Position numbers and translations under genes: made by a program. Shown here one piece after another: positions 1 to 7,621 of a DNA stretch of 28,800 nucleotides (its first letter is position 1; each line of letters begins with the position of its first letter). The notes below the pieces were generated by a model that worked only from the letters and a program-made list of their open reading frames with translations, searched no databases and was not told the origin of the DNA. Source of the stretch: Bradyrhizobium sp. (lineage in GTDB: Bacteria; Pseudomonadota; Alphaproteobacteria; Rhizobiales; Xanthobacteraceae); NCBI GenBank assembly GCA_028290305.1, contig JAQGKC010000087.1:1-28800 (forward strand), given 5' to 3'.

Positions 1-455
1 CATGTCTTTCTGCGGGCCGACCGGTACGAGGGTCCGCAGCACGGTGACCGAGTTGCCGTTCATGGTGTATGCAGAATTGACGCGCCTCAGCCAGAAACAG
101 GCCGCAAAGGAGCCTCAGTTCCTTGAATTCTCGGATCAAAAACGCGATAAATTTGAACCTTTTCGAATCGTTAAAGACATAAGACAAGGAGGCTGTCCGA
201 CCCGTTGCAGGGCAAGGTTCTAACGTCCCTTTCTTGAACAGTCGGGGCCCTCGGTTTATCCAGCCCGACGGTATTTTTGTAGAATAGTTAACAAGATCAG
301 AAAATTAGCCCGTTTAGGATAATGAAAAAATTGCATACAATACGAGCTTGCTCAATTTGTGCAGCGCCCCATAATTCCATAAAAAAGCGTAAAAGAAGAC
401 GAATAAGAAAGGAGAAATCGGGGGTTTTTCGATTTTGTTTTTTTGGAGTAGCGTA
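1..455. other. Gene-poor leader upstream of exoY
   Basis: I see no convincing complete gene here. On the minus strand an ATG at 61-63 opens a frame that runs off the window edge (MNGNSVTVLRTLVPVGPQ); it has no good ribosome-binding site and may be the 5' end of a gene or a remnant. The plus-strand frame at 2-223 has no recognisable domain. From about 270 the DNA becomes AT-rich and contains the likely promoter of the exoY-like gene. Confidence 0.5.
338..375 (+). promoter_or_regulatory. Candidate sigma70-type promoter with overlapping dyad
   Basis: TTGCTC at 348-353 and CATAAT at 370-375 are spaced by 16 bp and lie about 80 bp before the exoY start. The -35 hexamer sits inside a dyad, CAA-N3-GAGC-N2-GCTC-N3-TTG, spanning 338-359, where a bound regulator could block polymerase. 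The match is by eye only and no known regulator motif was recognised. Confidence 0.4.
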
Positions 456-1130
456 ATGAACAGCTTGGCCGATACACGAAGCGTTTTGCAACTTGCCACA
501 GTTGGGTCACCGGCCCCTGTCGGAATGACGTTAAAAAGGACAGTCGACATTCTGTTGGCTCTGTCCGGAATTGTCCTTCTTGCGCCGTTATTGATCATCT
601 GTTTTGTCCTGACGGCCGTCACCTCGCCTGGACCCGCGTTGTTTCGACATCGGCGTGTCGGGTTCAACGGTAAGCATTTCGACTGTTTGAAATTCCGCAC
701 CATGGTGACGGATGCGCCGGAGCGGTTGCGTAGGCTCCTTGAGTCCGACCCGTTGGCCGCCGCGGAATGGGCAACCAATCGCAAGCTGCGGAACGATCCC
801 CGCATCACCGCGATCGGCGCCATTCTCCGCAAGTCGAGCTTGGACGAACTGCCGCAGCTCTTCAACGTGCTCAAAGGCGACATGAGCATCGTGGGACCTC
901 GTCCGGTCACGGACGAAGAACTTGAGCGGTATGCGAGTTCGGTCAACGCCTATCTCTCTTGCCGGCCAGGAATCACCGGGCTGTGGCAGGTCAGCGGACG
1001 CAGCACCACGACTTATAACAAGCGCGTGGCTTGCGACACGTTCTACGCGCGCAATTGGTCGATGGCGCTCGATGCAAAGATAATGGTCGTCACCATCCCA
1101 GCGCTGCTGGCCTCCGATAACGCCTGCTGA
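456..1130 (+). CDS. exoY: ExoY-like undecaprenyl-phosphate sugar-1-phosphate transferase
   Basis: This is a bacterial sugar transferase of the ExoY/WcaJ polyprenyl-phosphate class (224 aa). Members move a hexose-1-phosphate, often galactose or glucose, from its UDP-sugar to undecaprenyl phosphate at the inner membrane, the priming step of exopolysaccharide synthesis. Visible landmarks are KR..D near residue 27, one hydrophobic segment at about 33-55, P-G-P near 58-60, the LKFRTM block near 80, and the C-terminal signature DELPQLFNVLKGDMSIVGPRP followed by RPGITGLWQVSGR. The ATG at 456 is preferred because GGAG lies about 7 nt upstream; a frame extension to a TTG at 435 lacks such a site. The length suits the short ExoY type, without the N-terminal membrane bundle of WbaP/WcaJ. 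The sugar is not determined by the sequence. The galE gene 750 bp downstream could supply UDP-galactose. Confidence 0.88.
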   Translation: MNSLADTRSVLQLATVGSPAPVGMTLKRTVDILLALSGIVLLAPLLIICFVLTAVTSPGPALFRHRRVGFNGKHFDCLKFRTMVTDAPERLRRLLESDPLAAAEWATNRKLRNDPRITAIGAILRKSSLDELPQLFNVLKGDMSIVGPRPVTDEELERYASSVNAYLSCRPGITGLWQVSGRSTTTYNKRVACDTFYARNWSMALDAKIMVVTIPALLASDNAC

Positions 1131-1524
1131 CCGAGGATCGCCCGGTCATCGGACGAGAAGTTTCAATATGGGGTTAGGACCCGACCCCTGCTCTCTTCCC
1201 GGGCCGCCGATTGACTTGAAGGCGGGATTTTCCCGCTATAACTCTCAGATCGAGCGGCCCGTTGGCCGACCGACGTTACGTTCGCTTCCCAAGCGCCCCA
1301 TATGCCATCCTACAGCCGTCAGCCTCCATCGCGCCGTCCGTGTAATTTGCCTCACACAGAAATGCGAGCGCGACTGGTATCATGTCACTTCTTCGAAATG
1401 ACGCCAGGTAAAGCGCATTTTCGATCCCTTTTTTTTCGCTGTTACCCTTTACGTTAATTCCTCCATCAGATTGCCCACCTCGTTCGTTGCAATTATTGCT
1501 CGCTCGTGAAGTAGTGACAAACGA
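1131..1524. other. Gene-free spacer after exoY
   Basis: No frame here looks like a protein. The notable content is a palindrome inside a promoter-like pair of hexamers at 1211-1242, described separately. Confidence 0.5.
1211..1242 (+). promoter_or_regulatory. Promoter-like hexamers with palindrome in a long spacer
   Basis: TTGACT (1211-1216) and TATAAC (1237-1242) are separated by 20 bp, too long for an ordinary sigma70 promoter. A perfect palindrome, GCGGGA-TTT-TCCCGC (1222-1236), fills the spacer. This geometry resembles promoters controlled by MerR-family regulators, in which the dyad lies between -35 and -10 of an overlong spacer. No merR-like gene lies in the window. The nearest downstream frame is the small membrane protein at 1525. 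Confidence 0.3.
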
Positions 1525-1737
1525 ATGAACAATCTTCAACCCATCGATCTGCAAGGCGCGAGGATCAAGCCTCGGTCCTTGCCGACTCCCATAAGCAGAA
1601 AAGTCGTGATCGGCTTGCTTGCCGCACTGATCGTTTCAGCGATGATCGTCTGGCTCGGCCTTCTAGGCTGGGGGATTGTCGAAATATTGCGATCATCGGC
1701 GGCTTGCATTAGAAGCCTTTGGACGACGTTTTTCTGA
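1525..1737 (+). CDS. Small hypothetical membrane protein
   Basis: A 70-aa frame starts at an ATG and is not recognised as any family. Residues about 1-25 are polar with several basic residues (GARIKPRSL, SRK). A strongly hydrophobic stretch follows at about 27-52 (VVIGLLAALIVSAMIVWLGLLGWGIV), then a short tail. The pattern fits a single-pass inner-membrane peptide with a positively charged cytoplasmic N terminus. The ribosome-binding site is weak (GTGAC 6-10 nt upstream), so expression is uncertain. It lies alone between exoY and galE. Confidence 0.35.
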   Translation: MNNLQPIDLQGARIKPRSLPTPISRKVVIGLLAALIVSAMIVWLGLLGWGIVEILRSSAACIRSLWTTFF

Positions 1738-1883
1738 CCCCGAACTGTAAATCAGTTCGCGAGCACGCCGACGACTTAGGCCGGATCGTCTTGACGCGAC
1801 CTTGGCATTCGTTGATAGGCCGGCAACTATCCGCCCGCCGCCCGAGCTGAAAGAATTACCGCGTTTTTTTGGAGATTCCGGTC

Positions 1884-2861
1884 ATGGAAAATATCCTCGT
1901 CGCTGGCGGAGCTGGCTATATCGGATCACATACCTGCCTCGATCTCTTCAACAAGGGCTTCAGGCCGGTGGTCTATGACAATCTCTCGAACGGCCACGCG
2001 GAGTTTGCCAAATGGGGGCCGCTCGAGACCGGGGATATTCGGGATCGAAAAAAGCTCGACGAAGTTCTGAAGAAATACAAACCGCAAGCCATCATACACT
2101 TCGCCGCAGCGATTGAGGTGGGCGAGTCGGTTCGCGATCCGGGCGCCTACTATGAAAACAATGTCGCCGGGACGATCACCCTGCTGCGAGCGGCGCAAGC
2201 GGCTGGGATCGACAAGATTGTATTCTCATCGACCTGTGCGACCTACGGCGTTCCCTCATCAATTCCGATGGATGAAGCTCACGCCCAGGTGCCCATCAAT
2301 CCCTACGGCCGAAGCAAGCTGATCGTCGAGCAGATCCTGCAAGACCTCGACCGCCATCAGGGCTTTCGATCCTGCATCTTGCGTTACTTCAACGCAGCCG
2401 GCGCCGATCCCGAAGGCAGAATCGGGGAATGGCATTCGCCGGAAACCCACGCCATACCCATTGCGATGGATGCCGCCATGGGTCGCCGGCCCTATTTTCA
2501 GGTGTTGGGCACGGATTACGATACGCGCGACGGCTCCTGCGTTCGCGACTTCGTTCACGTTCTCGATCTTGCCGACGCCCACACGCGCGCGATCGAACAT
2601 CTCTTGAACAACGGCACGAGCCAGGCCCTCAATCTCGGAACCGGCCACGGGACAACCGTGAAGGAATTGCTGGACACTGTCCGGAACGTTGTCGGCAGGG
2701 GTTTCGACGTGCGCTACGGGCCACGCCGCGAGGGTGACTCCCCGGCGCTGGTCGCCGACAACGCCTTGGCGAGACGCACCATCGGCTGGTCACCGCGGCA
2801 TGATCTTCGCTCGATCATCGACACGGCCTGGAACTGGCACTCCAACTATCTTCCCGCCTGA
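1884..2861 (+). CDS. galE: UDP-glucose 4-epimerase (GalE/ExoB)
   Basis: This enzyme interconverts UDP-glucose and UDP-galactose with bound NAD in the cytoplasm and feeds galactose into surface polysaccharides; rhizobia call the exopolysaccharide version ExoB. It is an extended short-chain dehydrogenase/reductase of 325 aa, close to the usual 325-340. The NAD-binding GGAGYIGSH motif is at residues 8-16. The catalytic set is T117 (in SSTCATYG, aligned with Ser124 of E. coli GalE), Y141 and K145 (YGRSK). RYFNAAGADPEGRIGE and RDFVHVLDLA are typical GalE blocks. The ATG at 1884 follows GGAG at 1871-1874; an in-frame TTG at 1869 precedes the GGAG and is unlikely. The gene stands alone on the plus strand. 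The assignment of enzyme class is firm, while epimerisation of UDP-GlcNAc instead cannot be excluded. Confidence 0.93.
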   Translation: MENILVAGGAGYIGSHTCLDLFNKGFRPVVYDNLSNGHAEFAKWGPLETGDIRDRKKLDEVLKKYKPQAIIHFAAAIEVGESVRDPGAYYENNVAGTITLLRAAQAAGIDKIVFSSTCATYGVPSSIPMDEAHAQVPINPYGRSKLIVEQILQDLDRHQGFRSCILRYFNAAGADPEGRIGEWHSPETHAIPIAMDAAMGRRPYFQVLGTDYDTRDGSCVRDFVHVLDLADAHTRAIEHLLNNGTSQALNLGTGHGTTVKELLDTVRNVVGRGFDVRYGPRREGDSPALVADNALARRTIGWSPRHDLRSIIDTAWNWHSNYLPA

Positions 2862-3100
2862 CGACAAGCGCCGCTGCACCGACCGCGCTCGGGCGCGGAA
2901 CAAGATCCGATGTTTTCCGTTGTTTCAGTTCGGAAGATGTGAAGGCCGGCGAGTTCCGCAGATCCACGGATTTTTCTCTATATCGAAATGCTTCGTTAAC
3001 TCTGACAGCTAGCGAAGAATTAACTCCGGAACGAGACAATCCGCCGGTCGATAGCGCGCCCCTGGGCGATCGCATCTTGCTCGATCAGGTGGATATCTCG

Positions 3101-3748
3101 ATGGCGCGGCCGGCCCACACGTTATTGTTGTCTGCCATTCTTGCCGGCGGTTGTTTCCAGGACAGCGCCCACGCGCGCAATCGGCAAGACACGAGCCCGT
3201 CCCCACCAATCGCGGAAGCCTCGCCGGCATTGGCCCCATTTCAGCACGTCCGTTTTTGTCTTCGCTATCCTTCCGACTGCAAGTCGGACGCAGCGGAGAT
3301 TGATCGAATTGAGCTGACCGCTGAAACCTCCGAATTGCTGAAACGCATCAATAGCGACGTCAACGGAGCCATCCTCCCAATCGTCAAGGACTATGGTCCG
3401 GAAATCCAGGATGGCTGGACAATCGCGCCATCCAGCGGGGATTGCAACGACTACGCCGTCACCAAACGGCACCAGTTGCTAAAGGCCGGCTTGCCCGCGA
3501 AGGCCTTGCGGTTATCGGTGGTCAAGACAGCTTCTGGCATCGGACATCTGGTCCTGATCGTCGTGACGACAAAGGGCGACCTGGTGCTCGACAACCTGAC
3601 CGAAACCATTCGTGGCTGGAACAGCACGGACTATCATTGGCTCAAGATTCAATCGGCGAGCGACGCACGATACTGGTACGAGATCAAGACGCCCGGACCC
3701 TCGGTATCTCAAGCTGATCGAAGAGTACGCGTTGCGGACCGGCGGTGA
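3101..3748 (+). CDS. Secreted transglutaminase-like cysteine proteinase (BTLCP family)
   Basis: The 215-aa protein matches the bacterial transglutaminase-like cysteine proteinase family common in rhizobia. The predicted triad is C115 (in GDCNDYAVTKR), H149 (in GHLVL) and D164 (in VLDN), in the usual order and spacing. A signal peptide is visible at residues 1-25 (MARPAHTLLLSAILAGGC to SAHA), so it should act in the periplasm or outside the cell. The Cys at the end of the hydrophobic core does not form a standard lipobox. The ATG at 3101 is chosen because an AGGTGG-type site lies about 9 nt upstream and it gives a clean signal peptide; the frame stays open to 2939 but the extra residues look non-coding. 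The substrate is unknown for the family; some members occur beside biofilm or exopolysaccharide genes, as here. It converges with the minus-strand ligase-family gene. Confidence 0.82.
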   Translation: MARPAHTLLLSAILAGGCFQDSAHARNRQDTSPSPPIAEASPALAPFQHVRFCLRYPSDCKSDAAEIDRIELTAETSELLKRINSDVNGAILPIVKDYGPEIQDGWTIAPSSGDCNDYAVTKRHQLLKAGLPAKALRLSVVKTASGIGHLVLIVVTTKGDLVLDNLTETIRGWNSTDYHWLKIQSASDARYWYEIKTPGPSVSQADRRVRVADRR

Positions 3749-3800
3749 CGTCACGTCTGAGCGCGTGACAGGTTCAGAACCTCTCGCGCTTCGCTAGACT

Positions 3801-5213
3801 TTAGCTAAAGCGGACTCGCCCGATCTCGCGCTCGGAAAGCTTCACTGCCGCCGCGGTCGCTCTTGCCAGTCCGCAGCCGAGCAGGATCCCGAAAGGAGCT
3901 ATATAGCCCGGGATCTGCAGGGAAAAATCGATCGGCGAGTGAAAGTAACTCAGCACCGCGATTCCCGTGATTGCGGAGAGCAGGCTCCGGCTCCCGTCAC
4001 TCGACCTCAGCGCAGCCTTGGCTAGGATGACCAATGACGCGATGACGGCTATCACGGTCATTGCCGCGATCGGGAGACCCATCTCGACGGCGATTTCGAG
4101 GATCGTCGAGTGGGCAAAATCCCACACGCCCCAACCGCTGAAATCTCCGGGGCGAAGCGAAGGAAACAGGTCCGCGAAGGTGCCTAGGCCGGCCCCCAGC
4201 AACGGCCGCTGACGAATGGCCTCAATGCAATAGCCATAGACCGACCAACGTGCACCATCGAACAGGCCCTGGCTTCCTATTCGAGCGGTCCCGCTGAGCC
4301 AGACGGCCATGACCGTCAGTGCGACGATCCCGCAACCGAGAGCGTACCAAAACCCGAGCTTCTGCCGGCCCGCAATCATCAAGCCGACCGCAACGAGCAA
4401 TCCCAGGCAGGAACAGATCAAACCGCCGCGCGAACCCGTCAAAAGCAAAGCAAAGAAACAGGTGAGCCCCGCCGCAGAACAAACGATAAACTTGAAAGCG
4501 GCCCGCTCGTTGGACGGCATCAGCAGCAACAGCCTGATCGACGAAAACCGCAACGATTGCAGCGGCAGCCACGCCGCAGAGAACCATAGAATCACACCGG
4601 CGCCGATGAACGTCGCCGCCGTGTTGTGATTGACGAAGGTCGCGGTCAAGTTCCCGAGATAGGCCGTCTTCGGCGCCCATAGCAGCATGTTCGGCGTCAG
4701 CGCCAACGCGACCAGGCCGTAGACCGCATAAAGCAGGACGGCGTAACGGGCGAACCCGACCAGCCTATCGCCGTTGCGACGCGATACGCCGACGAAGAAT
4801 CCGCTCAGGACGGAGGTCAGGAAAAGCAGGAAATGCCCGATCGAGACCGGCGATATGTCAGCGCGGCCCGAAATGCGCGGCGAGAGATCGATTCCAAGAA
4901 GGTCTTTTGCACGTTGCCAGACCGGGTCGTTGAGCAGACCGATCGCGTTGGGAATGACCTGCACGATCGCCACCAGCGCGTAGGCGCAGCACAGAACCAG
5001 AAAGACGAACAACAGACGGGCCTGCGCCCCACCGATCGACTCGAACGTCCCGCAAAGGACGGCGGCCGAAAGCAATGTCGTCCAGATCGCAACCCAGACC
5101 TGATCCGCCGAGCCGAAGAACAACGGTGCCAAACCCAGCACCGCGATGGTCAGCCAGAGTTGGATCGATCTGAACATCTCGTCCGGTAACTTCAGTTGTA
5201 ACCGGTCAATCAT
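3801..5213 (-). CDS. O-antigen ligase/polymerase-family membrane protein (ExoQ/Wzy-like)
   Basis: This 470-aa polytopic inner-membrane protein has about eleven hydrophobic segments and fits the O-antigen ligase / Wzy polymerase superfamily (Wzy_C). The family signature region includes LLTGSRGG near residue 260 and the large periplasmic loop RWSVYGYCIEAIRQRPLLGAG, followed by HSTILEIAVEMGLP, where a conserved Arg and His lie in related proteins. Members polymerise lipid-linked repeat units or ligate glycans on the periplasmic face. It begins 30 bp after the export lipoprotein gene on the same strand, so the two are probably cotranscribed and act on the same polysaccharide. Polymerase is more likely than ligase given the Wza-like partner, but sequence alone cannot separate them. 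The start is uncertain: an internal ATG at 5177 is also possible. Confidence 0.8.
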   Translation of the reverse strand: MIDRLQLKLPDEMFRSIQLWLTIAVLGLAPLFFGSADQVWVAIWTTLLSAAVLCGTFESIGGAQARLLFVFLVLCCAYALVAIVQVIPNAIGLLNDPVWQRAKDLLGIDLSPRISGRADISPVSIGHFLLFLTSVLSGFFVGVSRRNGDRLVGFARYAVLLYAVYGLVALALTPNMLLWAPKTAYLGNLTATFVNHNTAATFIGAGVILWFSAAWLPLQSLRFSSIRLLLLMPSNERAAFKFIVCSAAGLTCFFALLLTGSRGGLICSCLGLLVAVGLMIAGRQKLGFWYALGCGIVALTVMAVWLSGTARIGSQGLFDGARWSVYGYCIEAIRQRPLLGAGLGTFADLFPSLRPGDFSGWGVWDFAHSTILEIAVEMGLPIAAMTVIAVIASLVILAKAALRSSDGSRSLLSAITGIAVLSYFHSPIDFSLQIPGYIAPFGILLGCGLARATAAAVKLSEREIGRVRFS

Positions 5214-5243
5214 CGCGAAGCGATCGAGATGTAAAGTTTCAGC

Positions 5244-6452
5244 CTACCACTTGGTTTTTACGGCCGTGTTGACTGCGGTCACCGCGCTCGCCGTATTGTT
5301 CACCGTACCCGCTGTGTTGTTGATCAGGCCGAGCAGCTTGTAGTAGTCCACCACCTTGGCATTGGCGACGTACATCACGTCCTTGGTCTTCATCTGGAAC
5401 CCTGCGGCCAGCAGCATTCCCGACGGATCGCGAAGGTTGATGTGATAGATGGTCGGTATCCTGTCGTAGGCGAAGCGCTTGGTGTCGATGCCGAACTTTT
5501 CAAGGAAGCGGCGATCTTCATAGCGATAGACGAAGACCTCGGCCGGATCGGACTGATTGTCGTTGAGTCCTCCCGACTTGCCGATCGCCTGAGCCAGGGT
5601 CAGCGTTTCGACATCGAACGCGATCTCGGAATTGAATCCGAACACGTTCTGATTGAGCGCGCCGAGTGCGGTGAAGGTGGGCGACTCGCGGGTGATGAAG
5701 ATCACGTCATTCGGGCGAACGAAGATGTTTTCGTTTGGATCGTGCACCACGCGGCTCAGCAGCACCCTGACGCGCTTGCCGTCGCGCTGCAGCGTCACAT
5801 AGCTCTCGATCGCCTCGAACTTCGGACCGCCGGCGCGCGCGATCAGCGCCAACAGCCGCTCGCCGACGCTATTAAGGGCCAGCACGCCTGGCGTGTTGAC
5901 GTCACCGAGGACACTCACCACGCTTGAATGCTGCTGATTGAGGCTGACGACGACCTGCGGCTCGATCGCGCGGTTGCGCAACCTTGCGACGATCGCCTGC
6001 TGAATTTCGGGCAAAGTCCGAGCCGCGGCGGGGATTTCGCCGGCGTAGGGCACGTAAATGCTGCCCTTCTGGTCGACGGCCTGCGGCGGCAAATCGACGA
6101 AGTTGCCGGGACGAGCGCCCGCCGCTGTTGCGGGGGTAAACAAGCCGCCTGGCGCAGCCTCGAAAATCGATATGTTAAGGACGTCGCCAACGCCGGCGAC
6201 CTGCTGCGGTTTCGGGCGCTTATCGGGGAATTCGCCTTGGAAGGTAATCAGATTGGGTTGTGACAGCAATCCGATGGTGTCGGCACTCACGTCGACCAGC
6301 GCGTATGGCAATGCCGCCGTGGAGCGCAGACCGGCTGTCGCATTTCCCTCGACGGCTTCGCCCTTCGGACCGGTTGCTGGTAGCAACGAACACCCGGGCA
6401 GCAAGGCCGCTACAAAAACCGCAATAACTGGGGATGTAAATCTTTTCAACAT
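5244..6452 (-). CDS. Polysaccharide export outer-membrane lipoprotein (Wza/ExoF-like)
   Basis: This 402-aa protein belongs to the polysaccharide-export (Wza) family. Residues 1-21 form a lipoprotein signal ending in the lipobox LLPGC, so C21 should be lipidated and the protein sent to the outer membrane. A Poly_export domain follows at about 85-175 (VGDVLNISIFE, GSIYVPYAGEI, IEPQVVVSL), then SLBB-type beta-grasp segments at about 180-270 (SVLGDVNTPGVLAL, LLSRVVHDPNENIFVRPNDVIFI) and a further repeat near 300-370 (LAQAIGKSGGLND, MKTKDVMYVANAKV). The C-terminal end is rich in Asn/Thr/Ala and could form the membrane-spanning helix of Wza. It is the first gene of a two-gene operon with the ligase/polymerase. 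No Wzc-type copolymerase lies nearby. The ribosome-binding site at the ATG is weak. Confidence 0.85.
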   Translation of the reverse strand: MLKRFTSPVIAVFVAALLPGCSLLPATGPKGEAVEGNATAGLRSTAALPYALVDVSADTIGLLSQPNLITFQGEFPDKRPKPQQVAGVGDVLNISIFEAAPGGLFTPATAAGARPGNFVDLPPQAVDQKGSIYVPYAGEIPAAARTLPEIQQAIVARLRNRAIEPQVVVSLNQQHSSVVSVLGDVNTPGVLALNSVGERLLALIARAGGPKFEAIESYVTLQRDGKRVRVLLSRVVHDPNENIFVRPNDVIFITRESPTFTALGALNQNVFGFNSEIAFDVETLTLAQAIGKSGGLNDNQSDPAEVFVYRYEDRRFLEKFGIDTKRFAYDRIPTIYHINLRDPSGMLLAAGFQMKTKDVMYVANAKVVDYYKLLGLINNTAGTVNNTASAVTAVNTAVKTKW

Positions 6453-7234
6453 ACCGGCACTATCTGGCTAATCGCCACAAATACGGCCGGGGATTTCTCC
6501 AGCGAGAACGCGGCCGGGCCCGCCCTATAGGCACACCCAAAGAACCGTATCTCTTGGATTTCCAACCCCGCCCCCTTTTAAGTCATTCAGACGCCGTCAA
6601 ACTGGTCGTTTGTTTGACGTTATTCCGCCCCAAAACAGCCTGCGAAGCCCCTGTCCTGATTGAACCCTACAAGGCGACTCTCGCCCATCAAAGAGCGCAT
6701 TGCCCGGCAAACGCCGGTTTTGTGCCGCAAGTTGCAATCGGGCCACAGCGACTCATTCTCACGAGTTCGGGATCAAATCCCTCATATCTTGAATAACTTG
6801 TGTTGCCCTTGAGGGAGGCAATACCCACTTTCGATGCTAATTTCACGAGAACGACCCGCCGAAACCGGGGGATTCCAGAGTCCGCCGTCGATCCCGATAC
6901 AGCTTGCGCAGCGAACCCCTGAGATTCAGCTAATTCCGGGAAGAATTCGTCGGGCGGTATCGGGCGGCGCTAGAACGGAATCGGTGTCCACAATTTTCGG
7001 TGGTTTTCATAAATAATGCACTCGCTGTGCATGGAATATGGCGGATCAATGTCGGCGTGCCATATTACGCTGACGAGATTCGCGACGGGGTCTAGCCAGC
7101 CAGCGAACCCGAGTACGGCGCATCGGATCGCTCGTAGTCGAACTATCAATTTTGCTCCCACAATTAGCGATCATGCGTCGCGGAATATTGGGCGCGCGCG
7201 GCCGTCATTGTTGTCGGGAACCGAGGACGTCGGA
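6453..7234. other. Long divergent intergenic region
   Basis: These 782 bp separate the minus-strand export operon from a plus-strand membrane-protein gene. Short frames at 6554-6796 and 6834-7016 have no domain and no convincing start signals. The right part contains two adjacent inverted repeats (7016-7066). Promoters for both flanking units must lie here, but I could not identify clear hexamers. Confidence 0.5.
7016..7066. promoter_or_regulatory. Two adjacent inverted repeats, candidate operators
   Basis: The first repeat is ATGCAC-N5-GTGCAT (7016-7032) and the second, two bases further on, is AATATGGC-N16-GCCATATT (7035-7066). All arms are perfect. They lie about 170-220 bp before the plus-strand gene at 7235 and about 570 bp from the export operon. 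No regulator is recognised. The alternative is that they form RNA hairpins in a long leader. Confidence 0.35.
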
Positions 7235-7621
7235 ATGGGATACGCTGCCATCGCGCTCGCGATCATAGGACTCCTGACCGGTATGCTGTTCCGGATCAGG
7301 GTTCTGTTGTCGCTTGTGGCGCTTCTGCTTCTTGTTTCGGTCGCCGTTGGGATCGGCCGCGGATTTGGCTTTCTGACCACCACGCTGACGGTCCTGGCCG
7401 CGCAGACCATCTTCCAGACCAGCTATTTTCTCGGATTGGTCGCCGTGGCCATCTTTCATCGGCTCCTCGCGCGGGTCGCCACCGAGCCCACCGAACGGGA
7501 TCAGGCATCGGCCGTCGAGCAAAGCCTTATGGCTTTTGGCACTCCGAATAGAACGCCCCGTTCGCAGCGTCTGTTCGCTCGAGGCATTGCGCAAGATCAG
7601 TCACCTTGCCGGCAACCGTGA
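7235..7621 (+). CDS. Small hypothetical membrane protein, about three helices
   Basis: The 128-aa product has hydrophobic segments at about 2-17, 20-40 and 45-75, then a polar Arg/Glu/Gln-rich tail from about residue 80. No family is recognised. The ATG at 7235 is preferred because CGAGGA lies about 7 nt upstream; the frame is open upstream to 7016 but that part reads as non-coding, low-complexity sequence. Its last 95 bp overlap the 3' end of the convergent gene at 7527-8765, so the C-terminal 31 residues are probably recruited from antisense sequence after loss of an earlier stop. Function unknown. Confidence 0.55.
   Translation: MGYAAIALAIIGLLTGMLFRIRVLLSLVALLLLVSVAVGIGRGFGFLTTTLTVLAAQTIFQTSYFLGLVAVAIFHRLLARVATEPTERDQASAVEQSLMAFGTPNRTPRSQRLFARGIAQDQSPCRQP

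Noticed and set aside
2..223. 73-aa frame at the left edge, plus strand
   Set aside because: No domain, no ribosome-binding site, composition unlike its neighbours; a short minus-strand frame in the same place looks at least as plausible.
3745..3769. GTGACGTCAC palindrome and GTCACG/CGTGAC repeat between convergent genes
   Set aside because: Possible bidirectional terminator, but no U-tract and only a 6-bp stem; too weak to list as a feature.
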